Below are positions 33,625 to 43,981 of a stretch of DNA of 64,000 nucleotides, piece by piece. The stretch lies in assembly GCA_003952965.2 (NCBI GenBank), contig CM025849.1, positions 9,316,058 to 9,380,057 of the forward strand, in the 5' to 3' direction. The notes beneath the pieces were generated by a model. It saw nothing but the letters and a program-made list of their open reading frames with translations, made no database searches and had not been told where the DNA came from. Origin of the DNA: Morella rubra. Its lineage: Eukaryota; Streptophyta; Magnoliopsida; Fagales; Myricaceae. Within the stretch, counting starts at the first letter, position 1. Each line of letters begins with the position of its first letter. The position numbers were made by a program, and so were the translations under genes.

Positions 33625-36600
33625 AGCTTCCCTAACAAAAAATTAAGTGCATAAGGGAATTTGTTTATGGAGGTAAAAACCCGTTCACACGCTAAAGAAA
33701 ACTACTCGGACATGTTTTCGAGCGACGAACGGCCAAATGTCACAAATCCATGACAAAAATTTTTCGTCATAAATTTTACAAATGTGTCCCCACATGTTTA
33801 AGTCACCCAAATGTCTTTTTAAGAAAAATAAACCGTCACAAACAAATAACTAATGTCTAGACGTGTTTGTAATAGTCGTCCGAACTATAGTAATGACAAA
33901 AATGCTTTATAGTTGTTCACGTTTGGATGAAACATACCCGTGCTCATAAGGTTTCAGTGACAAATGAAATTTTCACCCAACTGTGGCAATTACTAAATCA
34001 TCACTAAATATGATTACTATCTGTATGTGTCAGTGAGGGTTGTCCACATGCTTATTGCAAGCCATGCATGATTGACAAGTGTCTACCACAAATAGTCATG
34101 CTATACAACTGTGTCCGTTTGCACGGTTATTGTATGTCTTGACGATAGTGGTAGTTTTTTTGCCAAATACTCTCCTTCCACATTGCACGTTCCAGACATG
34201 TGCCTACTACAAGAAGTTCGAACAACCCATAGCCCGTTCAAACGGTGCATCATTTTAGGAGATTTTCTCAACGATTTAAGTTGTGGCATTTAATGCACGT
34301 CCAATCGGCGTTCGCACTGTCACGAGGTGTGTCGATAGTCTGGATGGTTTTTAAGTTCGAAGACGAATGATCAGAGCCATTTTAAATGCGAAGTTAAAAC
34401 TTGGCTTAACCTCCGTCAAACTCCTCTGTCAATTTCTCTACGTTTTTGCTCTCAAATCTTTCCATTTCTTCTATTTCATGGATTCTTCATTTCCAGGGTG
34501 TTTCATATCTTTTTATTTCATGGACAGAGCTCATCTTTAAACGCAAGTTCCAGGTGCATTTCTATTTTTTGTTTAAATCTTGTTCTTATTTTTGGATTAC
34601 TTCCTTTCCAGAATAATGTTGTATTATTGCTTATTTGGTAGTTGATAATGTATCTATGGTATTACGTTAATCTTTAAATCAATTTTGAGGGCATGAAATC
34701 TTGTTAAAAATGTTAATTTTGCGTTTATAACAATTTCTTGTGATTGTAGGATTGTTTAGGCAATATTTTGGTGTTAGTTTGGTTATATTTTTGGGTGGTT
34801 GTGAGGTGGAGAGGACATCGGCCATGGCTAAGTTGACTCGGTCATCTTCCCCAACATGTTCAGACAGGTTATTTGCCTCAGGATGGTTATTGTTTATAAT
34901 ATTTAATTATTTTTATTACTATTCGAGCAATATTTGTTGACGTGAGAATGTCTTTGGAATTAGACGTCATTTGCTTAAAGTATTTTAATACTTTTATACT
35001 GTCCGGACAATACATTTTGTCCCGTGCTTATAGGATTGTCTGTGATGTTGTCGTTTGTTTAGAATACGTTATTATTTTTTACGTCCAGATGTCTATCTGA
35101 ACTGTGCAAACAATTTTGTCTTAGATGTTATATTACGATGGTGTGTGTGTGTGTGCAGACAGTGTTCGTATCCATTCGGACAGTTGCTATAGAGTATGTT
35201 TTTTAGACAGCGATGTTTGCATTTAAAATATATTTTTTAAATTGTACGGACAGTTCTGTCTTCATTCGAACATTTTGTTTTACTAAACTTCATCATTTTT
35301 CTTATGAATATCACCTTGCGGATGCCATGTTTTATATTTACTAACCATCCAAATGGATAACACTAACACTAATTTTTATTTTTTAAAACAAATTAAAAAA
35401 TGTTGAAGCACCACTGTTCTATGTCTGCTTCTAGCTCAGCTCCAGAGAGCTCAAGGCTGTAGAGACCTAGCAGTATAGATAATTACATGACTATGGACAA
35501 GCAAAGGGCTGAGATCCTTACTCGAGCTGTCATCGTGGAGCGAGAGTTGCATTTCTTAATTTTTCGGAGATGCGATTTGAGGGTCGGAGCATTAGGGATA
35601 TCATGGAAACTAAGGTTGGATCGAGTTCTTTAAGAGAATCGGCCCGACATCCATTGATTTGGTCCCAGAGTTTAATGCAGCGTTGCTAGATGTGTCTGAT
35701 ATTGACGCTCTAGTATGGCATATCACTTTAGGTGGTGTGTCATTTCAGCTATCGGCAAACATCCTAGCGATCTATATGGGTATGCAGAGGCCTGTTGGAG
35801 CCTTCCCTGCCGTGGAGATCCCAAACAGGCCTATTGGGGAGGATGTCTTATGGACACTTCAGGATTAAGATGTGGTGGTCGGTCCTTTTACTTTCATACA
35901 CCTCATCTTCACCTTCGACATCGAGCCAAGAGCTCACACAACAGAGTGTCCCATAGCGAGGGGCGAGCTAATGCTAATGATGGCTAAAGGTGTGGTAGTG
36001 GATCTACCTCTTTATATCTTTATGACTTTGCGGTTCGAGACGAAGACCCAGTCGGTATCTAGGCTATTGTACAGATTTATCCTGAGATAGTTCCTACAGG
36101 ATGTGGGCTGCATAGATACTCTGTACAAGGATAAGAGGAATCCTCTTGCTCTGATCTGTCAGACCACTTTGAACAGTTCTGAAGCTCAGCTTCTACGACA
36201 TCAGGCATGGCGCGGTTGCCGGTGCCGTAGAGACTCTGTCAGTGCTCGCATGGTGGAGCTGAGCGAGATAGCAATTGCTCCCACCCATAGTTTGTACGTC
36301 GATCGCAGTTCTTGGCTCAACACTCTAGAGAGCTACTACGTTCTAATCAATAGCACACTAAAAGGAGGTCAAGACTATGAGGAAGGATCTCGAGAGCATT
36401 CAGCAGCGGATGCCCGACTTGCAGTTGTTTTTGAACACCACTCCGGTACAGCTGTGGACCCTCACGAAACAGGTGGGCACTATCGAGGAGCTACTGCGAA
36501 AGATGAATGAGTCCCTCGGACCTCCTGAGCAGCCTGCACCATGATCTTAGCCCACTTTTATTATTGTATTTAGTTCGATTTTATGATGTGTATGTTTTAT

Positions 36601-37996
36601 GGACATCTTTTGACATATATGTGTTTTTATTTTGGATATTTATTTTGATTATATTTTATGATAACTACTTTTGATATTGATGTTGATCGTGCGTTATCTA
36701 CATGATTAACTTATAATTAGTTATTGTTGCTTAACTTTGCATATTAATTATAAAGATATCTTAACAAATTTAAATGGTAGCATATCCTATAACGTAAATG
36801 TGGTAATAAATTTGTAATATGAATTTATGTAATATATTATATAATTGGTTTAAACAATTAACAATACTGTTGGAACGTATCTAAAACCGTTCAATCATAT
36901 TTAATTGTCTAGATAGGACAATGTCTTTTCGAAGAATGAAAATGGTGTCATTTAAAAAAAATCTAACCGTCCAGATGGGCATTATAATCGTTGGGACGCG
37001 TCAAGCATTTTGGCGATCATGTTTCACCCAGATAGTGTTCAGACGTATTTGCAGACATCCAAATAGTTTTTACACAGAATCCATGAAATCTAGAAATGAT
37101 GCTCAATTGCGAAAGTCTCCGAAAAATTCCCCAAAATTTCTTAAATCCGGTTGAGCTCCCATATGTACTGAAACATTGTTTAGTTGGTGATAGAAGGAGA
37201 TTGAAGCATAGATTGAAGTGATTTTGGGCATTTTACATTGTATTCTCGAATTTATTCGTTTATTGATTTTTCCTCCTCATTTTTATTTCTAAGTATTCTT
37301 TTGATTATACATGCACCTAACAACTTAAATGCATGTTATATTGTAGAAAATTAGTGGCAAAGGTGCTGGAGAAAGGAGATTTCAAAGCTTTATTTGCTTA
37401 AAGTGGTACAAGAGTGTTGTATTTCTTGGGTTTTTGTGGGTTTTGATTGAAAACATGTGTTTGTGTTGGATTTTTGTTGTTTAATTATTTGGGTAGATTA
37501 TAATCATGTTTAGTTGGGATTTGAGGTCGATTTGATGCGAAATATGGAAGTATTGGTATGTTTTTGTATCAAAAATGCATCTGTCACCAGCAATTTTTGC
37601 GAAGACTCTATTTCTTCGACAATCGCAGTCCGAACGTCGCTTGTAACCGTCCGAACGAATGTTCTAGCAATGTACAGGCTTTCGGACAGTTACATAAGGG
37701 TGCAGACCATGTGTATTTGAAATGACATGGTTTGGTTTTGCCTGTGTGGATGGTTTATATACTGTTCGAACGGTTTTGTGTTAATTGACTTTATGAATAT
37801 TTATTTTTCCGTTTGCAAATAGTAGCCCTTAGACCTGTTTGGGAATTACCGATTGTTTTTGTTGCTAAACACACAGTAATTCTTGAATTATCTAAATTGT
37901 GGATAGTTTGGGTTTAGACTATCCATAATGTACATAAATGTTTGCATCATTATGCATGACGTAGTTAGAAATTTCGGTGTTACTTTCTTTTTGTCC
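33625..37996 (+). mobile_element. Unclassified mobile-element-like sequence, left half of palindrome
   Basis: This is everything between the TNL fragment and the palindrome centre. It begins near CCCTAACAAAAAATT (about 33634), which could be a decayed CACTA-type end, but no target duplication can be tested because the flank itself is mirrored. It is full of short motifs built on GTTCGAACG and GTCCGGACA, as in the subterminal repeats of DNA transposons. It contains one decayed protein frame (35487-36510), a GT microsatellite (35138-35154) and otherwise AT-rich filler. Confidence 0.6.
35487..36510 (+). pseudogene. 'Putative plant transposon protein' remnant, left copy
   Basis: A frame of about 340 codons with ILTRAVIVERE near its start, VPEFNAALLDVSDIDALVWH, RPVGAFPAVEIPNRPIGED, HTTECPIARGELMLMMAKG and a C-terminal coiled-coil-like part. 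The layout resembles the family of plant mobile-element proteins annotated as 'putative plant transposon protein domain', from my memory of the family. It has in-frame stops at 35866 and 36088 and a frame change near 35550. Both stops are also present in the mirror copy, so the gene was dead before the palindrome formed. Confidence 0.6.
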
Positions 37997-38077
37997 TTCG
38001 GATGCATATTCAGCATTGTGCTCACATACTTGTCATTTGAAAGTGAGTGTGTAATCTTAATTTTGAATGCTTGTAAG
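37997..38077. other. Central spacer of the palindrome
   Basis: 81 bases are not mirrored. On its left, ACTTTCTTTTTGTCC ends at 37996. On its right, the complement GGACAAAAAGAAAGT starts at 38078. The spacer is ordinary AT-rich DNA and would be the loop of a hairpin or cruciform. Confidence 0.93.
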
Positions 38078-41000
38078 GGACAAAAAGAAAGTAACACCGA
38101 AATTTCTAACTACGTCATGCACAATGATGCAAACATTTATGTACATATGGATAGTCTAAACCAAACTATCCACAATTTAGATAATTCAAGAATTACTGTG
38201 TGTTTAGCAACAAAAACAATCGGTAATTCCCAAACAGGTCTAAGGGCTACTATTTGCAAACGGAAAAATAAATATTCATAAAGTCAATTAACACAAAACC
38301 ATTCGAACAGTATATAAACCATCCGCACAGGCAAAACCAAACCATGTCATTTCAAATACACATGGTCTGCACCCTTATGTAACTGTCCGAAAGCCTGTAC
38401 ATTGCTAGAACATTCGTTCGGACGGTTACAAGCGACGTTCGGACTGCGATTGTCGAAGAAATAGAGTCTTCGCAAAAATAGCCGGTGACAGATGCATTTT
38501 TGATACAAAAACATACCAATACTTCCATATTTCGCATCAAATCGACCTCAAATCCCAACTAAACATGATTATAATCTACCCAAATAATTAAACAACAAAA
38601 ATCCAACACAAACACATGTTTTCAATCAAAACCCACAAAAACCCAAGAAATACAACACTCTTGTACCACTTTAAGCAAATAAAGCTTTGAAATCTCCTTT
38701 CTCCAGCACCTTTGCCACTAATTTTCTACAATATAACATGCATTTAAGTTGTTAGGTGCATGTATAATCAAAAGAATACTTAGAAATAAAAATGAGGAGG
38801 AAAAATCAATAAACGAATAAATTCGAGAATACAATGTAAAATGCCCAAAATCACTTCAATCTATGCTTCAATCTCCTTCTATCACCAACTAAACAATGTT
38901 TCAGTACATATGGGAGCTCAACCGGATTTAAGAAATTTTGGGGAATTTTTCGGAGACTTTCGCAATTGAGCATCATTTCTAGATTTCATGGATTCTGTGT
39001 AAAAACTATTTGGATGTCTGCAAATACGTCTGAACACTATCTGGGTGAAACATGATCGCCAAAATGCTTGACGCGTCCCAACGATTATAATGCCCATCTG
39101 GACGGTTAGATTTTTTTTAAACGACACCATTTTCATTCTTCGAAAAGACATTGTCCTATCTAGACAATTAAATATGATTGAACGGTTTTAGATACGTTCC
39201 AACAGTATTGTTAATTGTTTAAACCAATTATATAATATATTACATAAATTCATATTACAAATTTATTACCACATTTACGTTATAGGATATGCTACCATTT
39301 AAATTTGTTAAGATATCTTTATAATTAATATGCAAAGTTAAGCAACAATAACTAATTATAAGTTAATCATGTAGATAACGCACGATCAACATCAATATCA
39401 AAAGTAGTTATCATAAAATATAATCAAAATAAATATCCAAAATAAAAACACATATATGTCAAAAGATGTCCATAAAACATACACATCATAAAATCGAACT
39501 AAATACAATAATAAAAGTGGGCTAAGATCATGGTGCAGGCTGCTCAGGAGGTCCGAGGGACTCATTCATCTTTCGCAGTAGCTCCTCGATAGTGCCCACC
39601 TGTTTCGTGAGGGTCCACAGCTGTACCGGAGTGGTGTTCAAAAACAACTGCAAGTCGGGCATCCGCTGCTGAATGCTCTCGAGATCCTTCCTCATAGTCT
39701 TGACCTCCTTTTAGTGTGCTATTGATTAGAACGTAGTAGCTCTCTAGAGTGTTGAGCCAAGAACTGCGATCGACGTACAAACTATGGGTGGGAGCAATTG
39801 CTATCTCGCTCAGCTCCACCATGCGAGCACTGACAGAGTCTCTACGGCACCGGCAACCCGCTATGCCTGATGTCGTAGAAGCTGAGCTTCAGAACTGTTC
39901 AAAGTGGTCTGACAGATCAGAGCAAGAGGATTCCTCTTATCCTTGTACAGAGTATCTATGCAGCCCACATCCTGTAGGAACTATCTCAGGATAAATCTGT
40001 ACAACAGCCTAGATACCGACTGGGTCTTCGTCTCGAACCGCAAAGTCATAAAGATATAAAGAGGTAGATCCACTACCACACCTTTAGCCATCATTAGCAT
40101 TAGCTCGCCCCTCGCTATGGGACACTCTGTTGTGTGAGCTCTTGGCTCGATGTCGAAGGTGAAGATGAGGTGTATGAAAGTAAAAGGACCGACCACCACA
40201 TCTTAATCCTGAAGTGTCCATAAGACATCCTCCCCAATAGGCCTGTTTGGGATCTCCACGGCAGGGAAGGCTCCAACAGGCCTCTGCATACCCATATAGA
40301 TCGCTAGGATGTTTGCCGATAGCTGAAATGACACACCACCTAAAGTGATATGCCATACTAGAGCGTCAATATCGACACATCTAGCAACGCTGCATTAAAC
40401 TCTGGGACCAAATCAATGGATGTCGGGCCGATTCTCTTAAAGAACTCGATCCAACCTTGGTTTTCCATGATATCCCTAATGCTCCGACCCTCAAATCGCA
40501 TCTCCAAAAAATTAAGAAATGCAACCTCACGCTCCACGATGACAGCTCGAGTAAGGATCTCAGCCCTTTGCTTGTCCATAGTCATGTAATTATCTATACT
40601 GCTAGGTCTCTACAGCCTTGAGCTCTCTGGAGCTGAGCTAGAAGCAGACATAGAACAGTGGTGCTTCAACATTTTTTAATTTGTTTTAAAAAATAAAAAT
40701 TAGTGTTAGTGTTATCCGTTTGGATGGTTAGTAAATATAAAACATGGCATCCGCAAGGTGATATTCATAAGAAAAATGATGAAGTTTAGTAAAACAAAAT
40801 GTTCGAATGAAGACAGAACTGTCCGTACAATTTAAAAAATATATTTTAAATGCAAACATCGCTGTCTAAAAAACATACTCTGTAGCAACTGTCCGAATGG
40901 ATACGAACACTGTCTGCACACACACACACACCATCGTAATATAACATCTAAGACAAAATTGTTTGCACAGTTCAGATAGACATCTGGACGTAAAAAATAA

Positions 41001-42340
41001 TAACGTATTCTAAACAAACGACAACATCACAGACAATCCTATAAGCACGGGACAAAATGTATTGTCCGAACAGTATAAAAGTATTAAAATACTTTAAGCA
41101 AATGACGTCTAATTCCAAAGACATTCTCACGTCAACAAATATTGCTCGAATAGTAATAAAAATAATTAAATATTATAAACAATAACCATCCTGAGGCAAA
41201 TAACTGTCTGAACATGTTGGGGAAGATGACCGAGTCAACTTAGCCATGGCCGATGTCCTCTCCACCTCACAACCACCCAAAAATATAACCAAACTAACAC
41301 CAAAATATTGCCTAAACAATCCTACAATCACAAGAAATTGTTATAAACGCAAAATTAACATTTTTAACAAGATTTCATGCCCTCAAAATTGATTTAAAGA
41401 TTAGTACATAAATACCATATAAATACAACATTTTCACTGAAAAAAGCAAATAAAAACCAAAGAAATGCACCTGGAAATGAAGTAATCCATGAAATAGAAG
41501 AAATGGAAAGATTTGAGAGCAAAAACGTAGAGAAATTGACAGAGGAGTTTGACGGATGTTAAGCCAAGTTTTAACTTCGCATTTAAAATGGCTCTGATCA
41601 TTCGTCTTCGAACTTAAAAACCATCCAGACTATCGACACACCTCGTGACAGTGCGAACGCCGATTGGACGTGCATTAAATGCCACAACTTAAATCGTTGA
41701 GAAAATCTCCTAAAATGATGCACCGTTTGAACGGGCTATGGGTTGTTCGAACTTCTTGTAGTAGGCACATGTCTGGAACGTGCAATGTGGAAGGAGAGTA
41801 TTTGGCAAAAAAACTACCACTATCGTCAAGACATACAATAACCGTGCAAACGGACACAGTTGTATAGCATGACTATTTGTGGTAGACACTTGTCAATCAT
41901 GCATGGCTTGCAATAAGCATGTGGACAACCCTCACTGACACATACAGATAGTAATCATATTTAGTGATGATTTAGTAATTGCCACAGTTGGGTGAAAATT
42001 TCATTTGTCACTGAAACCTTATGAGCACGGGTATGTTTCATCCAAACGTGAACAACTATAAAGCATTTTTGTCATTACTATAGTTCGGACGACTATTACA
42101 AACACGTCTAGACATTAGTTATTTGTTTGTGACGGTTTATTTTTCTTAAAAAGACATTTGGGTGACTTAAACATGTGGGGACACATTTGTAAAATTTATG
42201 ACGAAAAATTTTTGTCATGGATTTGTGACATTTGGCCGTTCGTCGCTCGAAAACATGTCCGAGTAGTTTTCTTTAGCGTGTGAACGGGTTTTTACCTCCA
42301 TAAACAAATTCCCTTATGCACTTAATTTTTTGTTAGGGAA
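38078..42340 (-). mobile_element. Unclassified mobile-element-like sequence, right half of palindrome
   Basis: Mirror image of 33625-37996. It ends near AATTTTTTGTTAGGG (about 42325-42339), next to TNL sequence. It carries the same short GTTCGAACG / GTCCGGACA-type motifs and the same decayed protein frame. Confidence 0.6.
39562..40585 (-). pseudogene. 'Putative plant transposon protein' remnant, right copy
   Basis: Mirror of 35487-36510. Near the start this copy is less damaged, reading MTMDKQRAEILTRAVIVERE then FLNFLEMRFEGRSIRDIMEN and GWIEFFKRIGPTSIDLVPEF before a frame change near 40370. It shares both downstream in-frame stops with the left copy. The protein cannot be made from either copy. 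Confidence 0.6.
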
Positions 42341-42365
42341 GCTATTGTTTGGTGTTAAAATTATT

Positions 42366-43981
42366 TTTTGACACGCAAAAATTTGACACCTAAAGTCAAA
42401 ATTCTTGTAGTTAACTTTTCTAAACTTCATGACAAGTACTTATGTACCATCCTATGGCCACATGATCTTTTAAGATCCATGCCAACCAATGAGTTACGTG
42501 TGATGGACTGGTTGGGATTCCAATTAAAATACTTGCTGACCAATTTCCAATTAGACCATCTTGTTCAACTTAACATGCCTTGTAGCATCAAACAACTTTG
42601 GAAGGGAATAAAGGTAGTATTTTTATTCAGTCACATGTTTATTCTTAGTCTTTTTTTCAGATAAGTTCACTCATGTTTTATTTTTGAATTTGTACTAGAG
42701 TTTAGGCAACTTGAAACTTTTGACATTAGTTGCTCTAAGAGCTTGATGGAGATACCAGATTTCACTGGAGTCCCAAATCTTGAGATACTTGATCTTGAAG
42801 GTTGCATGAGTCTATCTAAGTACACACATCCATTGGAGTTCTCAAACGACTTAGACAATTGAATTTACATGGTTGCAAATGTCTTAAAAACCTTCCTGAC
42901 AAGATCAGCTTAGAATCTCTTGAATATTTGTATCTTTCTGGTTGTTCAAGACTGAAGAAGTTCCCAAATATTGTGGGAAATATGACATCTTTGTGGTTAC
43001 TTTATTTGAATGAGACTGCCATTGAAGAATTACCCTATCATTCAAGTCTTTATCTTGTCTTACCAAACTATCCTTGCTTGATTGCAAAAAACTTTCAACC
43101 TTTCCGAGTGTTATTTGTAGTCTGCCATCTCTTAAAGTTCTCGATTTATCTGGTTGCTCAAGACTTGGGGGAACTTCAGTTTCAAGGTTTAAGGAATATT
43201 TGGAGCATTTCTATATTCTTTATGTTGGTAGATTTTTCTATGCTAAAACTTGGGTGAAGAAAGTGATTATTTTTTACAGACGAAAAGCCGTATTGGTGAG
43301 TCTCTTTCTCTAGTGATAACACAAAAGTTATTGTTGTGTATTGACAAGATCTTTTGTGAAAGTAATTTTTAAAACATAACAATTAACATCTTTCTTTCTT
43401 TGGTTTTTACATTACAGGTATGTGGCTCTTAGTTGGGATCTGGACTACCAGAGTGGTACAACATTAGAAGCACTGATTCTTGTATAACTCTTAAGTTGCA
43501 TGAAGACTTTGATGATAATGGCAAGTGGTATGGTTATTCCTATTGTATTGTTTATGAAGCTCATGAGCATGAGAAATGGAATTCTAGGGGTTTTGATGGC
43601 CCTCGACCTGATTATGAGGAGTTTGTCAAGACTGTTTATCAGTTTGAGACTGATGAAGGTCTTCTAAAATCATCCTTAGTCTTTCGTGCACCTAAAGACC
43701 ATTCTCTTGGGCCACTTAGATTTGGAATGTATATTCCAACTAATTGGTTTTTGGAACGGTTGAATAATTTAGAGGAATGGAGCTACATTAAAGCTTTAGT
43801 TGAAACAAGTTGCCCGGACATAGAGGTGAAAGAGTGTGGGGTACGCTTATACTGTCGAAATACTGCCCGAGAGTTGTACTCTCATGGCAGTCAGCAGTAT
43901 GCTTTGGATGTAGTTCACTATCTTGCTAAGTGCTATTGGAGAACGGTTAGTCCTGCTGCGAAATGTCTCTCCTTCTTTTAG
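42366..43981 (+). pseudogene. TNL resistance-gene fragment (LRR + C-JID-like), right arm
   Basis: Exon pieces: LRR entry (about 42400-42613; NFSKLHDKYLC, LRSMPTNELRVMDWLG, IKQLWKG); LRR (42699-43295; SKSLMEIPDFTGVPNLEILD, then LHGCKCLKNLPDKI, YLYLSGCSRLKKFPNIVGNM, LKVLDLSGCSRL); post-LRR exon (43418-43981), open to the stop, with GLPEWYNIRSTDSC, YGYSYCIVYEAHEHEKWNSR and FRAPKDHSLGPLRFGMYIP. The last part is the jelly-roll-like domain found after the LRRs of many TNLs. Single-base losses break the LRR exon (for example near 42820, where TAAGGTACAC of TNL1 is TAAGTACAC). No TIR or NB-ARC lies upstream, only mobile-element DNA. Confidence 0.92.

Larger units (their letters stand above)
32114..37996 (+). 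repeat. Left arm of ~12-kb palindrome
   Basis: This is the inverted copy of 38078-43960 or so. Pairs of identical reading frames sum to a constant: 36921-37154 with 38918-39151, 37514 with 38558, and 35487 with 40585 all give 76072. Further out, 34111 with 41857 gives 75968, because the left arm has about 100 extra bases near 34500-34680. The outer part (32220-33620) is TNL LRR sequence on the minus strand. The first 110 bases next to the gap align only weakly to the other arm. Inner arm identity looks like 98-99 percent by eye. Confidence 0.95.
38078..43960 (-). repeat. Right arm of ~12-kb palindrome
   Basis: This is the inverted copy of the left arm. Relative to the left arm it lacks roughly 100 bases near 41400-41500 and differs by scattered substitutions: a one-residue change in the 37514/38558 frame pair, and several in the TNL part. 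The TNL sequence here is closer to TNL1 than the left-arm copy is (LNMPC and HMFIL in both this arm and TNL1). It runs directly into the rest of the TNL post-LRR exon at 43433-43981. Confidence 0.95.

Noticed and set aside
36921-37154. 77-codon frame conserved identically in both palindrome arms
   Set aside because: Identity is explained by the recent inverted duplication. The sequence resembles no protein and has no coding context.
33625-42340. The palindrome as one DNA transposon with giant terminal inverted repeats
   Set aside because: The mirrored sequence includes TNL exons outside the element-like part, and no target duplication bounds the structure.
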